Source: Paenibacillus oryzae | GTDB taxonomy: Bacteria > Bacillota > Bacilli > Paenibacillales > Paenibacillaceae | Assembly (NCBI RefSeq): GCF_001675045.1 | Contig: NZ_LYPA01000024.1 | Coordinates: 1 to 64,000, forward strand | Reading direction: 5' to 3' | Length of the DNA: 64,000 nucleotides | In this document: piece by piece, positions 38,378-46,876 of the stretch | How the letters are laid out: every line of letters begins with the position of its first letter | Position numbering within the stretch: position 1 is the stretch's first letter | The notes under the pieces: generated by a model | Database searches by the model: none | Told to the model about the DNA's origin: nothing | What the model saw: the letters and a program-made list of their open reading frames with translations, nothing else | Made by a program: the position numbers and the translations under genes

Positions 38378-39670
38378 TCAAGATTGGAGCAGTTGTTCTT
38401 GATATTTTTGAATGTCTCCGGCCCCCATAAATACAAGGATGGTATCGCTATAGGCGCTTAAATCAGCCATCGCGTTATCGGAAATTAATTCAGCATGGGG
38501 AATTCGGTCTTTCAAGTCGCCAATGGAGATATTCCCTGCATGCTCACGCGCAGAACCGAATATCGGACAAAGAAAGACCTCGTCAGCACCTTTAAGCGAC
38601 ATTGCGAAGTCATCCAACAATTTCTCCAACCGGCTAAATGTGTGAGGCTGAAAGATAGCAACAATTTTTTTATCGGGATATTTACTTTTTGCCGCTTCAA
38701 GCGTTGCTTTAATCTCGGATGGATGATGGGCATAGTCGTCAATAACAACGTTGGTTCCCCACAGCTTTTCGGTAAATCGTCGCTTAACTCCTGAAAAGAT
38801 AGCAAGGCGATCTTTCACCATGTTCAGATTCGTATCAAGTATTAGGGCAACTCCAATGGTTGCCAAGGCATTTAATACATTATGCCTGCCGAAGGCCGGG
38901 ATGTGAAATCTGTCCAACAAGGTTTCTTTATAATAGACATCAAAAGAAGTTTGCTGGCTTTCTGTTGTTAGGTTGCAAGCTCTAAGTTCATTTTGCATAT
39001 CAAAGCCATAATAAAGGGCCTCCGTGTTGGTGTTTAGTAAACGCACCTGTTCATCGTCTCCGCAAGCTACAATATGCTTTGATGCCAGGAAAGCCATTTC
39101 CTGAAAGGCATGTCTGACGTCATCTATATCCGAAAAATAATCTGGATGATCATAATCTATATTTGTAATAACAGCTATGTCGGGTTTGTAAGCTAAAAAA
39201 TGACGCTTATACTCACAACTTTCAAATACAAACAGATTTGAATCGGGATGGCCAAAGCCAGTGCCGTCTCCAATCAGACTGCATAACTGATTTTCGGTGT
39301 TTAACGTATGTACGATCATGCCGGTGGTTGTGGTTTTTCCGTGAGATCCTGTTACAGCAATACTGTTGTACGACTTAATGAATTCACCCAGGAAATAATG
39401 ATACCGGTATACGGGAATGCCTAACTCCTTGCATTTCCTAATGGATGCATGGTTTTCATCAAAGGCATTGGATACAATGGCAGTCATGTCCGGGGCAAGC
39501 GGCGCACTCCCAAACGTGTAAAGCGGAATATTTCGTGATTCAAGGGCTGCCTGCGTAAAAAGATAGCTTTCAATGTCCTCACCTTGAACATTATGGTTAA
39601 GGTCAAAAAGAATTTGCGCCAGCGCACTCATGCCGCTGCCTTTTATCCCAATCATGTGGTAATTTCCCAT
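38378..39670 (-). CDS. murC: UDP-N-acetylmuramate--L-alanine ligase
   Basis: Cytoplasmic ligase of 430 residues that adds L-Ala to UDP-MurNAc. N-terminal Rossmann motif YHMIGIKGSGMSALAQIL, ATP loop AVTGSHGKTTTTGMIV, FVFESCEYKRHF, NIDYDHPDYF, and C-terminal VIDDYAHHPSEI with VAIFQPHTFSRLE. AGGAGG lies 6 bases before ATG. It stands alone, as murC does in other Bacillales. The codons are visibly more AT-rich than in neighbouring genes, so transfer or a second copy is possible. Confidence 0.93.
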   Translation of the reverse strand: MGNYHMIGIKGSGMSALAQILFDLNHNVQGEDIESYLFTQAALESRNIPLYTFGSAPLAPDMTAIVSNAFDENHASIRKCKELGIPVYRYHYFLGEFIKSYNSIAVTGSHGKTTTTGMIVHTLNTENQLCSLIGDGTGFGHPDSNLFVFESCEYKRHFLAYKPDIAVITNIDYDHPDYFSDIDDVRHAFQEMAFLASKHIVACGDDEQVRLLNTNTEALYYGFDMQNELRACNLTTESQQTSFDVYYKETLLDRFHIPAFGRHNVLNALATIGVALILDTNLNMVKDRLAIFSGVKRRFTEKLWGTNVVIDDYAHHPSEIKATLEAAKSKYPDKKIVAIFQPHTFSRLEKLLDDFAMSLKGADEVFLCPIFGSAREHAGNISIGDLKDRIPHAELISDNAMADLSAYSDTILVFMGAGDIQKYQEQLLQS

Positions 39671-39825
39671 AGTTGCCTCCTGAAAAAATAATGACAAGCA
39701 GATGTTTAAATGGAGTAAATGCCGATGCTTATTTTGATTATACAATGTTGCCCGGTGTTTTACATAAGCTCAGCAAGAGTGCCTGTTCTATTCAGTTCTG
39801 AGTTTGTTTGGGTTAGGACGTGCTA

Positions 39826-39854
39826 TTGAATATTGATGGCAGCTATGGTACAAT
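39826..39854 (+). promoter_or_regulatory. secG promoter
   Basis: TTGAAT (39826-39831), 17-bp spacer, TACAAT (39849-39854), 43 bases before ATG. Confidence 0.72.
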
Positions 39855-39896
39855 CAAACTACGTGTTTTTACGGACTGCTGTTGGAGGTGGATAGA

Positions 39897-40133
39897 ATGG
39901 ATGTCGCATTGAAAATTGTGCTTGTTATATTTGCGATTGGTCTGATTGCCGTTGTATTGCTGCAGAAGGGTAAAAGCGCCGGGTTGTCCGGAGCGATTAC
40001 AGGCGGCGCTGAGCATTTGTTCGGAAAGCAAAAAGCGCGTGGCCTGGACTTGTTCCTGCAACGTTTGACGGTTGCCTTGGCTTCCGGCTTCTTCATTCTG
40101 GCTCTTGTTGTATCTTATTTTGTCAATAAATAA
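39897..40133 (+). CDS. secG: protein translocase subunit SecG
   Basis: Small membrane subunit of the SecYEG channel, 78 residues, with two hydrophobic segments ([20 protein letters not shown] and [18 protein letters not shown]) joined by the family motif [24 protein letters not shown] 39897 has GGAGGT upstream. It is the first gene of the secG-rnr-smpB-ssrA neighbourhood; the carboxylesterase gene found after secG in B. subtilis is absent. Confidence 0.95.
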   Translation: MDVALKIVLVIFAIGLIAVVLLQKGKSAGLSGAITGGAEHLFGKQKARGLDLFLQRLTVALASGFFILALVVSYFVNK

Positions 40134-40201
40134 GAAACAATGGAACCGAATCAAGGGTTGCTGGGAATAGGCCTTTAACGAAAAATGAGCGTGCCAAAAC
40201 A

Positions 40202-40230
40202 GGCGGGGATGAATATCCTCGTCTTTTTTT
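40202..40230 (+). terminator. terminator after secG
   Basis: GGCGGGGAT pairs with ATCCTCGTC (two G-U pairs) around GAAT, followed by T7. Confidence 0.8.
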
Positions 40231-40431
40231 ATGCATATATGCGTTTATTGAAGCGAAAAAGGGTCAAAAGCGGGTGAGATTTGCATTTAGCGAGGAATAT
40301 TGTGGAGAGAAAGCGCAGGAAATACGGATGTTGGACATACATTTCGTGTATACTACATGATATAGCATAATCTACCACCCTCTTGCAAGACTGCTAGCAG
40401 CAAGAAGGGATTAATAAGGAGTAAGCCGAAC

Positions 40432-43400
40432 ATGATGGAACGCGAGCAGGAGCTGCTTGATTTTATGAAGGAAACGGCGTATAAGCCGATGACGTACCAG
40501 GAGCTTGAAGCCCATTTCGGGATTGATAGCGCGGCGGCGTTTAAACAATTTTTGCAATTGCTGAACAAGTTGGAGACGGAAGGCCAAATTATTCGAACTC
40601 GTACCGACCGATACGGAGTGCCGGAGCGAATGAATTTATTACGCGGCAGACTCCAGGCTCATGCCAAAGGTTTTGCTTTCCTGCTGCCTGATGACAAGGA
40701 TCATCCTGATGTATATCTTCATGCCAACGATTTGAAAAGCGCGATGAACGGCGATACCGTGCTGGTGCGCGTCACCTCCAAAAGCGAAGGCGGCGGCCGC
40801 CTGGAGGGCGAGGTCGTGCGTGTTGTGAAGCGTGCGGTTGAGCAAATCGTGGGCACGTTTGAAAATCATGAGGCCTATGGCTTTGTTATACCGGATGACA
40901 AACGGATTAATCGGGATATTTTTATCCCCAAGGAGGGCTTTAAAGGCGCAGTAACGGGGCAAAAGGTTGTTGTCCGAATCGTTACGTATCCCGAGGGCCG
41001 TTCCGCCGCGGAAGGCGAAATTCTAGAGATTCTGGGTCATAAAAATGATCCCGGCGTCGATATTCTCTCCATTATCCGCAAGCACTCCTTGCCTGAAAGC
41101 TTTCCTGACGAGGTTATGGCGGAAGCGGAAAATGCACCCGACCATATTTCCGAAGAGGAAATTGTTCAGCAAGGCAGACGCGATTTGCGCGACGAGGTTA
41201 TCGTAACGATCGACGGCGAGGATGCCAAGGATCTGGATGATGCCGTTCATGTCAAGCTTTTGGAAAACGGCAATTATTTGCTGGGCGTCCATATCGCGGA
41301 CGTAGGTTATTATGTGCAGGAGAAATCCGCGCTGGATCAAGAGGCGTTCCGCAGAGGCTGCAGCGTTTATTTGACGGACCGGGTTATTCCTATGCTGCCT
41401 CATCGGCTGTCCAACGGCATTTGCTCGCTGAATCCTCAGGTGGACCGGCTGACGCTATCCTGTGAGATGGAGTTTAACGGGCGTACGCTGAAGCGCGAGA
41501 GGCATGATATTTTTACCAGCGTCATTCGGACGAAGGAGCGTATGACCTATACCAATGTCAGACGAATTCTGACGGCAACGCCGGAGGAGCCTGAGACGGA
41601 GCTTAAGGAGCGTTATAGCGAGCTGCTGGAGATGTTTGGCCTGATGGAGAAGCTGGCAATGCGGCTGCGGTCCAAACGGATGAAGCGCGGAGCGATTGAT
41701 TTTGACTTCCAGGAATCCAAAATCATCGTGGACGAAAACGGCAAAGCCATTGATATCGTAAAACGCGAGCGCTCAATTGCGGAGCAGATTATCGAGGAAT
41801 TTATGCTTGCGGCCAATGAAGCGGTGGCGGAGCATTTTCATTGGATGAAGGTGCCTTTCCTGTACCGGATTCACGAAAATCCCGATCAGGAAAAGCTGCT
41901 GACGTTTATGCAGTTTGCCGGAAACTTCGGCTATACGGTCAAGGGGAGCAAGGGGAATACGGTGCATCCCAAGGCGCTGCAGACGCTGCTGGAGGAGATT
42001 CAGGGGAAGAAGGAAGCGACGGTCATCTCTACGATGCTGCTTCGCTCTATGAAGCAGGCGAAATACGATGCAGAGAGTCTGGGGCATTTTGGACTTGCCG
42101 CGGAATTTTATTCCCATTTCACTTCCCCGATCCGCCGTTATCCGGATTTGGTTATTCACCGCATCATTCGCGAGGTTATCGAAAACGGCGGTTATTTGAC
42201 GGAGGCGCGCCATGAGGCGTTGACGGCAAGAATGCCGGATATTGCCCAGCACTCCTCGGAACGGGAGCGGGCGGCGGCCGATGCGGAGCGGGATACGGAG
42301 AAGCTGAAAAAATGCGAATATATGCTGGATAAGGTTGGAGAGGATTTCGACGGCATTATTAGCGGAGTGACCAATTTCGGTATTTTTGTTGAATTGGATA
42401 ATTCCGTTGAAGGGCTGATTCGCCTGGGCGATCTTCACGACGATTATTATCATTTCCATGAGCAGCATATGATGCTGATTGGCGAACGGACATCCAAGAT
42501 GTTCCGTATCGGCGATGAAATACGCATCAAGGTTTCCAGCATTGACATGATGGATTACAATATCAATTTTGCGATGGTGGATACCAAACCTCGCGGGGGC
42601 GCCGGCGAGCCTAGAGATGGTAGCGGTTTTGGCTTTGGAGGCCGCAAGCGCGGAGGGACTGGGCAGCGCGGTCGCGATGGCGGAGATGGAAGACAGCGCG
42701 GCGGGCGTCGCGGAGAGGCAGACGGCCGAGGCGGCGCAGGTCGCGGCAATAACGCTGGCAGAGGCCGCGATGGCGCAGGTCGCAGCGGCGGACGTGATGG
42801 ATCGGGACGCGGCAATGGAAGTGGCGGCGGCCGTGACGGAGCAGGACGCGGCAATGGAAGTGTAGGAGGCCGGGGAGGCGCTGGAAGCAGCAATAGTGCT
42901 TGGAGCGTCAAGAATGGTGCGGGACGGCAACAGGATGGCGGGTTACGCCGGAAGGAAGACGCAAGCAAGGGTGCAGGCAGAACGGGTTCCGGTGAAAAGG
43001 ACGTTAATCCATGGCTATCGGAAGGCGGCGCCTTTGATGCAGACAATCGTTGGGTAGAGTACGGCAGGCATTCCGAGGAAAGCGCCGCTGCAGAAGTGAT
43101 TGTTGATGAAACGGCTGCACATGAAAACTCGGGAAGACACGGCAGAAAAGCGCCTAAGCTGGATATGTGGGGTCTGCCGATTACCATTGCGCCATTATCC
43201 CCTAGACGGGATGACGGCGGTGAAGGCGGACATGGTGAAGATGACGACGGTTTTGGCGTTCCGGGAAGCCGCAGAAGACGGGGCCGCAGTCAAGGCGGGC
43301 AAGGAAAGTCTGGCCGATTCAGTAAACGTAATAGCTCAGCAAAGCCTGGAAGCGGCAGCCGCAGCTCCTCGGGAGCAACAGGTGAAAAAACAGGAAGAGG

Positions 43401-43752
43401 CAGCTCTCGCGGCAAAAAAAATCTGACGCCTGGCGAAGCTGGCGGAGTTATTGAGCAGAAGGGCCAAGGCTCAGCTGCTGACAGCTTAAGCGTAGATGGT
43501 CTCGCTCAGCCTGCGAAAAAGAAAGGACGTCGGAGACGCGGCAAAGGAGGCGGAATTTCTTCTGTTGAGGGAAACTCGCCAAGTCGATCCCGTTCCGCTG
43601 ACGCAGCTGCGGCTGGAAATGGGACTGCCGAAAAAGACGGCGGCTCCAATCCTAAAGGCCTTCCGGTAAACGAGGCTGTTCAGAAAAATAAGAAAAAAAA
43701 GAGCCAGCTCAATAATGCAACTGCCGCATTTGTGCGAAAAAAGAACAAATAA
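40432..43752 (+). CDS. rnr: ribonuclease R with a ~390-residue disordered Gly/Arg-rich tail
   Basis: 3'-5' exoribonuclease that degrades structured RNA and takes part in tmRNA quality control. Order: winged helix (~1-65), cold-shock domains (~70-220), RNB catalytic domain (~250-600; metal-site motif [13 protein letters not shown] near 263 and the [14 protein letters not shown] motif), S1 domain (~635-718). Typical length is 750-800; this protein has 1106. From ~720 on it is low-complexity: RGG/GRG/GRD repeats (~720-850), an acidic [18 protein letters not shown] patch, then basic [19 protein letters not shown] and KKKKSQ clusters. Start ATG 40432 has AAGGAG 10 bases upstream. It is linked with smpB and ssrA downstream. 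Confidence 0.95.
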   Translation: MMEREQELLDFMKETAYKPMTYQELEAHFGIDSAAAFKQFLQLLNKLETEGQIIRTRTDRYGVPERMNLLRGRLQAHAKGFAFLLPDDKDHPDVYLHANDLKSAMNGDTVLVRVTSKSEGGGRLEGEVVRVVKRAVEQIVGTFENHEAYGFVIPDDKRINRDIFIPKEGFKGAVTGQKVVVRIVTYPEGRSAAEGEILEILGHKNDPGVDILSIIRKHSLPESFPDEVMAEAENAPDHISEEEIVQQGRRDLRDEVIVTIDGEDAKDLDDAVHVKLLENGNYLLGVHIADVGYYVQEKSALDQEAFRRGCSVYLTDRVIPMLPHRLSNGICSLNPQVDRLTLSCEMEFNGRTLKRERHDIFTSVIRTKERMTYTNVRRILTATPEEPETELKERYSELLEMFGLMEKLAMRLRSKRMKRGAIDFDFQESKIIVDENGKAIDIVKRERSIAEQIIEEFMLAANEAVAEHFHWMKVPFLYRIHENPDQEKLLTFMQFAGNFGYTVKGSKGNTVHPKALQTLLEEIQGKKEATVISTMLLRSMKQAKYDAESLGHFGLAAEFYSHFTSPIRRYPDLVIHRIIREVIENGGYLTEARHEALTARMPDIAQHSSERERAAADAERDTEKLKKCEYMLDKVGEDFDGIISGVTNFGIFVELDNSVEGLIRLGDLHDDYYHFHEQHMMLIGERTSKMFRIGDEIRIKVSSIDMMDYNINFAMVDTKPRGGAGEPRDGSGFGFGGRKRGGTGQRGRDGGDGRQRGGRRGEADGRGGAGRGNNAGRGRDGAGRSGGRDGSGRGNGSGGGRDGAGRGNGSVGGRGGAGSSNSAWSVKNGAGRQQDGGLRRKEDASKGAGRTGSGEKDVNPWLSEGGAFDADNRWVEYGRHSEESAAAEVIVDETAAHENSGRHGRKAPKLDMWGLPITIAPLSPRRDDGGEGGHGEDDDGFGVPGSRRRRGRSQGGQGKSGRFSKRNSSAKPGSGSRSSSGATGEKTGRGSSRGKKNLTPGEAGGVIEQKGQGSAADSLSVDGLAQPAKKKGRRRRGKGGGISSVEGNSPSRSRSADAAAAGNGTAEKDGGSNPKGLPVNEAVQKNKKKKSQLNNATAAFVRKKNK

Positions 43753-43992
43753 AGCAAGCGCAAGCAGGCTTGAAAATTTATTTTGAGTAATGTGGTATAT
43801 AACCTGAAAAAGCGGGTATACTGTAATCAGGCTATTAAAGTGCAGGGGCTGTTGCAGCCAATGCGCGAGCAACGTGAGTGCTTGTCGGCGCCGTTTTGAA
43901 CGGCGTCGGCTGCTTCGCGGGCTGGCCAGCTCGTTCTTTGTCAGCATAATCCGGCAATTGGAGAATTTAGAAAAAATATTTGAGCTTGTCGC

Positions 43993-44021
43993 TTGATTTT
44001 TGGCGTCGGCTGTAGTACACT
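43993..44021 (+). promoter_or_regulatory. promoter of the cold-shock gene
   Basis: TTGATT (43993-43998), 17-bp spacer, TACACT (44016-44021). The predicted start near 44028 gives a 5' leader of about 136 bases, typical of csp genes. Confidence 0.65.
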
Positions 44022-44049
44022 CAAGGCAATCGGATGAGATGAACCTGTA

Positions 44050-44110
44050 TTCACATATTGAAAAGGGTATCATTAGCGTCATGACACCTTTTTCAATGTG
44101 TGAATTTTTT
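44050..44110 (+). promoter_or_regulatory. terminator-like hairpin in the csp leader
   Basis: A 19-bp stem with two G-U pairs (44050-44068 against 44086-44104), a 17-base loop, then T6 (44105-44110). It has every feature of an intrinsic terminator but lies between the promoter and the start codon. Confidence 0.75.
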
Positions 44111-44163
44111 GTTTTCTAAAACGAATCAGGCGCATATTAATTTATTTTTGGAGGTAATTCCAC

Positions 44164-44364
44164 ATGCAACAAGGTACAGTTAAATGGTTTAACGCAGAGA
44201 AAGGTTTCGGCTTCATCGAAGTTGAAGGCGGAAACGACGTATTCGTACACTTCTCCGCAATCGTTGGCGAAGGCTTCAAAACTCTTGAAGAAGGCCAACG
44301 CGTTGAGTTCAACGTAGTTGAAGGCAACCGCGGTCCTCAAGCTGAAAACGTAGTTAAACTGTAA
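44164..44364 (+). CDS. cold-shock protein, CspA family
   Basis: Single cold-shock domain of 66 residues that binds single-stranded RNA and DNA. RNP1 is KGFGFIEV and RNP2 is VFVHFSAI; N-terminal [22 protein letters not shown] lies 9 bases upstream. It may be the major CspB-like protein, but paralogues cannot be excluded. Transcript has a long structured leader and its own terminator. Confidence 0.95.
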   Translation: MQQGTVKWFNAEKGFGFIEVEGGNDVFVHFSAIVGEGFKTLEEGQRVEFNVVEGNRGPQAENVVKL

Positions 44365-44386
44365 TAACAGTTTAATTTCGAGAAGG

Positions 44387-44418
44387 CCGTCCCCGACCAC
44401 GAGTGGGGGACGGTTTTT
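44387..44418 (+). terminator. csp terminator
   Basis: CCGTCCCC (44387-44394) pairs with GGGGACGG (44406-44413), then T5. Confidence 0.88.
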
Positions 44419-44508
44419 CGTGTCTTTAGGATTTTGTTGCCATGCCTTGTTGTTTTATCAGCCTCTCAGGCAAGAATGTTTTAAGCCAAAGTGTACGCCC
44501 GGACGTTC

Positions 44509-44537
44509 TTGATTTTGGGGATTAAAGTTGCTAAAAT
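44509..44537 (+). promoter_or_regulatory. smpB promoter
   Basis: TTGATT (44509-44514), 17-bp spacer, TAAAAT (44532-44537), 117 bases before smpB. Confidence 0.65.
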
Positions 44538-44653
44538 GAAGTACCGAAGCCGCTTGAAGGCAGAGGTTAAGGACGTTGTAAAGGCTAGCTCTGAGGGATT
44601 GAGCGAAAGGGCTAAAGCCTGGATATAACGCAAGAGGGACGAGGTGAAGGAAA

Positions 44654-45136
44654 ATGGGCGCGAAAAAAAATGACGGCAAACAGCTTGCCCAAAATAAAAA
44701 AGCTTCCCATGACTACTTCATTGAGGAGACTTTTGAAGCGGGCATGGTGCTGATGGGAACGGAAATTAAATCGCTGCGCACGGGCCGGGCAAACATTAGC
44801 GATGCGTTTGCTACGATCCGAAACGGCGAAATTTTCATCCACAACATGCATATCAGTCCATTTGAGCAAGGCAACATTCATAATCCGACTGATCCTACAA
44901 GGACGCGGAAGCTGTTGATGCACAAGACTCAAATTCAAAAGCTGCTGGGACAATCCAAGCAGGAAGGCTACTCCATCGTGCCATTGAAGATTTATATTCG
45001 CAACGGCTACGCCAAGCTGTTGCTTGGACTCGGCAAGGGCAAGAAGCAATACGACAAGCGCGACACAGCCGCCAAACGCGACGCACAGCGCGATATTCAG
45101 CGCGCACTTCGCGAGAAGCAGAAGGTAGCTAGATAG
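44654..45136 (+). CDS. smpB: tmRNA-binding protein SmpB
   Basis: 160-residue partner of tmRNA in rescue of stalled ribosomes. Family motifs: [50 protein letters not shown], and the basic C-terminal tail [30 protein letters not shown] precedes ATG. It lies 349 bases upstream of ssrA. Confidence 0.97.
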   Translation: MGAKKNDGKQLAQNKKASHDYFIEETFEAGMVLMGTEIKSLRTGRANISDAFATIRNGEIFIHNMHISPFEQGNIHNPTDPTRTRKLLMHKTQIQKLLGQSKQEGYSIVPLKIYIRNGYAKLLLGLGKGKKQYDKRDTAAKRDAQRDIQRALREKQKVAR

Positions 45137-45485
45137 CACTGTCGGCATATTGAACCAGCATTCCCAGTAACCTTTGCGGGCATTTGTATGATGAACGTGG
45201 TATACTAGGGATACGGCGGACGGCTTATAACAGCGCGGTTGAGGTGACTGCAGGTAGATTGATTTTTAATAACTCGCGGATACTTTAATCCACATGATCT
45301 GCAGGTCGCGCTGGGTAGCAGATGCTGGGTCAGGTTCAGGCTGATAGTAACAGCATGCGCAAGAATTTAGGTAGTTGAATGAATTGAGTAAATTTTGATT
45401 GAGCTAGCATAGCAATTGTCTAGCCTTAATCCTTAATGTCCCGTAAGGCCAGCTAAACGTTGATTCAGAACGTTTATGCCAATTC
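45137..45485 (+). other. gap between smpB and ssrA
   Basis: 349 bases without a gene. A TATACT box is at 45201-45206 but a matching -35 is not convincing, so the ssrA promoter is not assigned. I see no terminator for smpB. Confidence 0.5.
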
Positions 45486-45851
45486 GGGGGCGTTTATGGA
45501 TTCGACGGGGATTGGACGAGCGCGAGCCAGCGGGTAGCAGGGAGTCGTCTGCTTCATCAACGCTAAAGCCTATTAAATGGCAAACAACAAACAAACTACG
45601 CTGTAGCAGCTTAATAACCTGTTCGCGTGCTCTCGCTCTGTATCGCCCATGTACCGGGATGAGGGCCCAACTTTAGTGGGATACGCTGTAACATCTCCGC
45701 CTGGGGTGTGCTGAAGAAGATAATCAGGCTGACCTGAGAAGAACCGCGTTGCAGGGGGCCTCCTCAGGTGACATCAAAACTGCAGCTACACCCGTAGAAA
45801 GCCGTGTGGCGTGATCTTCGGACAGGGGTTCAAATCCCCTCGCCTCCACCA
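45486..45851 (+). ncRNA. ssrA: transfer-messenger RNA
   Basis: The 366-base tmRNA shows the tRNA-like ends: 5' GGGGGCG TTTATGGATTCGACGGGGA, and a T-arm GGACAGGGGTTCAAATCCCCT followed by CGCCTCC and encoded CCA. The tag reading frame runs from GGC 45579 to TAA 45612-45614 and encodes GKQQTNYAVAA after the charged alanine, ending in the expected AA degron. A terminator follows. The 3' end is the attachment site of a small decayed island (see findings). Confidence 0.97.
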
Positions 45852-45860
45852 AACCATGAA

Positions 45861-45888
45861 AAATCCGACCTCGTGAGGTCGGATTTTT
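45861..45888 (+). terminator. ssrA terminator
   Basis: AAATCCGACCTC-GT-GAGGTCGGATTT, a 12-bp perfect stem plus T run. Confidence 0.9.
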
Positions 45889-45999
45889 GCTTTATAAGTC
45901 TAGAAAAATTTGATAAGATGTAAATATGTTATAAAAGTAATAATAGTTATAAGGTATAACTTTTTAAATGTCGATCATAATATAGAAAGGAGAATGAAA

Positions 46000-46293
46000 A
46001 TGAATGGTGTGATCAAAATGGCAAATGATAGACGGAATGTAAAGCGTTATTCTCGAAAAATCGGCAGAATGGGCAACAGCTTGGGAGTAAGCTTGCCAAA
46101 AAGTCTGGCTGAAAAGTTAAATGTCTCACAAGGCGATGAGATCGAATTTATTGAAAATGATCTTGGTGAAGTTGTATTGAAAAAGGTTCGGCAAACTCAG
46201 CTCCCTGATAATGTAAGACCAGAGGTGCTTGAAGCTTTCTTTGATGTTTTTGAAGAAGATGAAGGGATCCTTGAGGACTTAAGGGACCGCTGA
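46000..46293 (+). CDS. AbrB/MazE-type antitoxin
   Basis: 97-residue protein with a SpoVT-AbrB swapped-hairpin DNA-binding domain (RKIGRMGNSLGVSLPKSLAEKL, NVSQGDEIEFIENDLGEVVLKK) and an acidic C-terminus (EDEGILEDLRD) fit for toxin binding. ATG 46000 has AAAGGAG at the best distance; upstream in-frame ATGs are not used. It lies 1 base before the Doc gene, a typical antitoxin-toxin order. Such antitoxins usually repress their own operon. The base composition is more AT-rich than the chromosome around it. Confidence 0.87.
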   Translation: MNGVIKMANDRRNVKRYSRKIGRMGNSLGVSLPKSLAEKLNVSQGDEIEFIENDLGEVVLKKVRQTQLPDNVRPEVLEAFFDVFEEDEGILEDLRDR

Positions 46294-46294
46294 A

Positions 46295-46687
46295 ATGACA
46301 ACATTCTTAACCAAAGAAGAGGTTATTTCAGCCCACTACTTCATGATGAAAAAAATGAATGACGCAGAACAAGCGGGTGTGAAGGATCACGGCCTGCTGG
46401 AATCTGCGGTACATAGGCCGCAGCAAAGTGTTTTTGGTGAAGATGCTTATCCAGATTTATTTGACAAAGCTGCGGCCCTACTTGAGTCTTTGGTGAAGAA
46501 TCATTGCTTCCATAATGGCAATAAACGGACAGCTTATTTGGTTACCAAATCATTCCTAATGATAAATGGTAAACATCTAAGAATGGAACGTGTATATGCT
46601 GTGGAATTTATTGTAGATATTGCAAAAGGAATTCATTCGTTGGAGGCAGCTTCATTTATTTTGAAAGAACATTCAGTGGACAGATAA
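46295..46687 (+). CDS. doc: Doc/Fic-family toxin
   Basis: 130-residue protein with the Doc-type active motif HCFHNGNKRTA (H-x-F-x-[DN]-x-N-K-R), which in Doc phosphorylates and inactivates elongation factor Tu. The acidic/phosphate partner residues differ from AMP-transferring Fic (HxFxxGNGR), so a Doc-like kinase role is more likely. No inhibitory helix is visible; inhibition must come from the antitoxin. It ends 18 bases before the decayed ssrA copy. Confidence 0.87.
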   Translation: MTTFLTKEEVISAHYFMMKKMNDAEQAGVKDHGLLESAVHRPQQSVFGEDAYPDLFDKAAALLESLVKNHCFHNGNKRTAYLVTKSFLMINGKHLRMERVYAVEFIVDIAKGIHSLEAASFILKEHSVDR

Positions 46688-46704
46688 TTTATAGTGTCGT
46701 CGGC

Positions 46705-46779
46705 TCAAGTGGGATTAAAACTGCAGCTACACCCCTACACAGCCGCGTGGCGCGATATTCCGACAGGGGCTCCTAACCT
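46705..46779 (+). repeat. decayed copy of the ssrA 3' end (old attachment site)
   Basis: About 75 bases that match the 3' region of tmRNA (from CTCAGGTGACATC on) at roughly three quarters of positions, with exact runs AAAACTGCAGCTACACCC and GACAGGGG. The acceptor end is lost. Together with the intact ssrA it flanks the AbrB/Doc pair. Confidence 0.82.
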
Positions 46780-46787
46780 CACTATTA

Positions 46788-46819
46788 AAAACCCTTGATC
46801 CATCCAAGATCAAGGGTTT
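46788..46819. terminator. hairpin after the ssrA remnant
   Basis: AAACCCTTGATC pairs with GATCAAGGGTTT around a 7-base loop; the T tract is short. It may be the terminator of the toxin operon, or serve the opposite gene. Confidence 0.65.
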
Positions 46820-46876
46820 CCTGTTTAACAAGCTTTGTTTAAACTAGTGTGTTGAATATTTAGCTTATTGATTTTG

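Larger units (their letters stand above)
43753..44163 (+). other. gap before the cold-shock gene
   Basis: 411 bases without a gene. It holds a strong 12-bp hairpin, GTCGGCGCCGTT (43884-43895) / AACGGCGTCGGC (43899-43910), with no T tract, then the csp promoter and its leader hairpin. Confidence 0.65.

Noticed and set aside
41773-42930. 385-residue minus-strand frame and a proline-rich one (42555-43187) opposite rnr
   Set aside because: The proline-rich sequence is the complement of the Gly/Arg-rich tail. No start signal.
45476-45676. 66-residue frame
   Set aside because: It lies within tmRNA in another frame than the tag.
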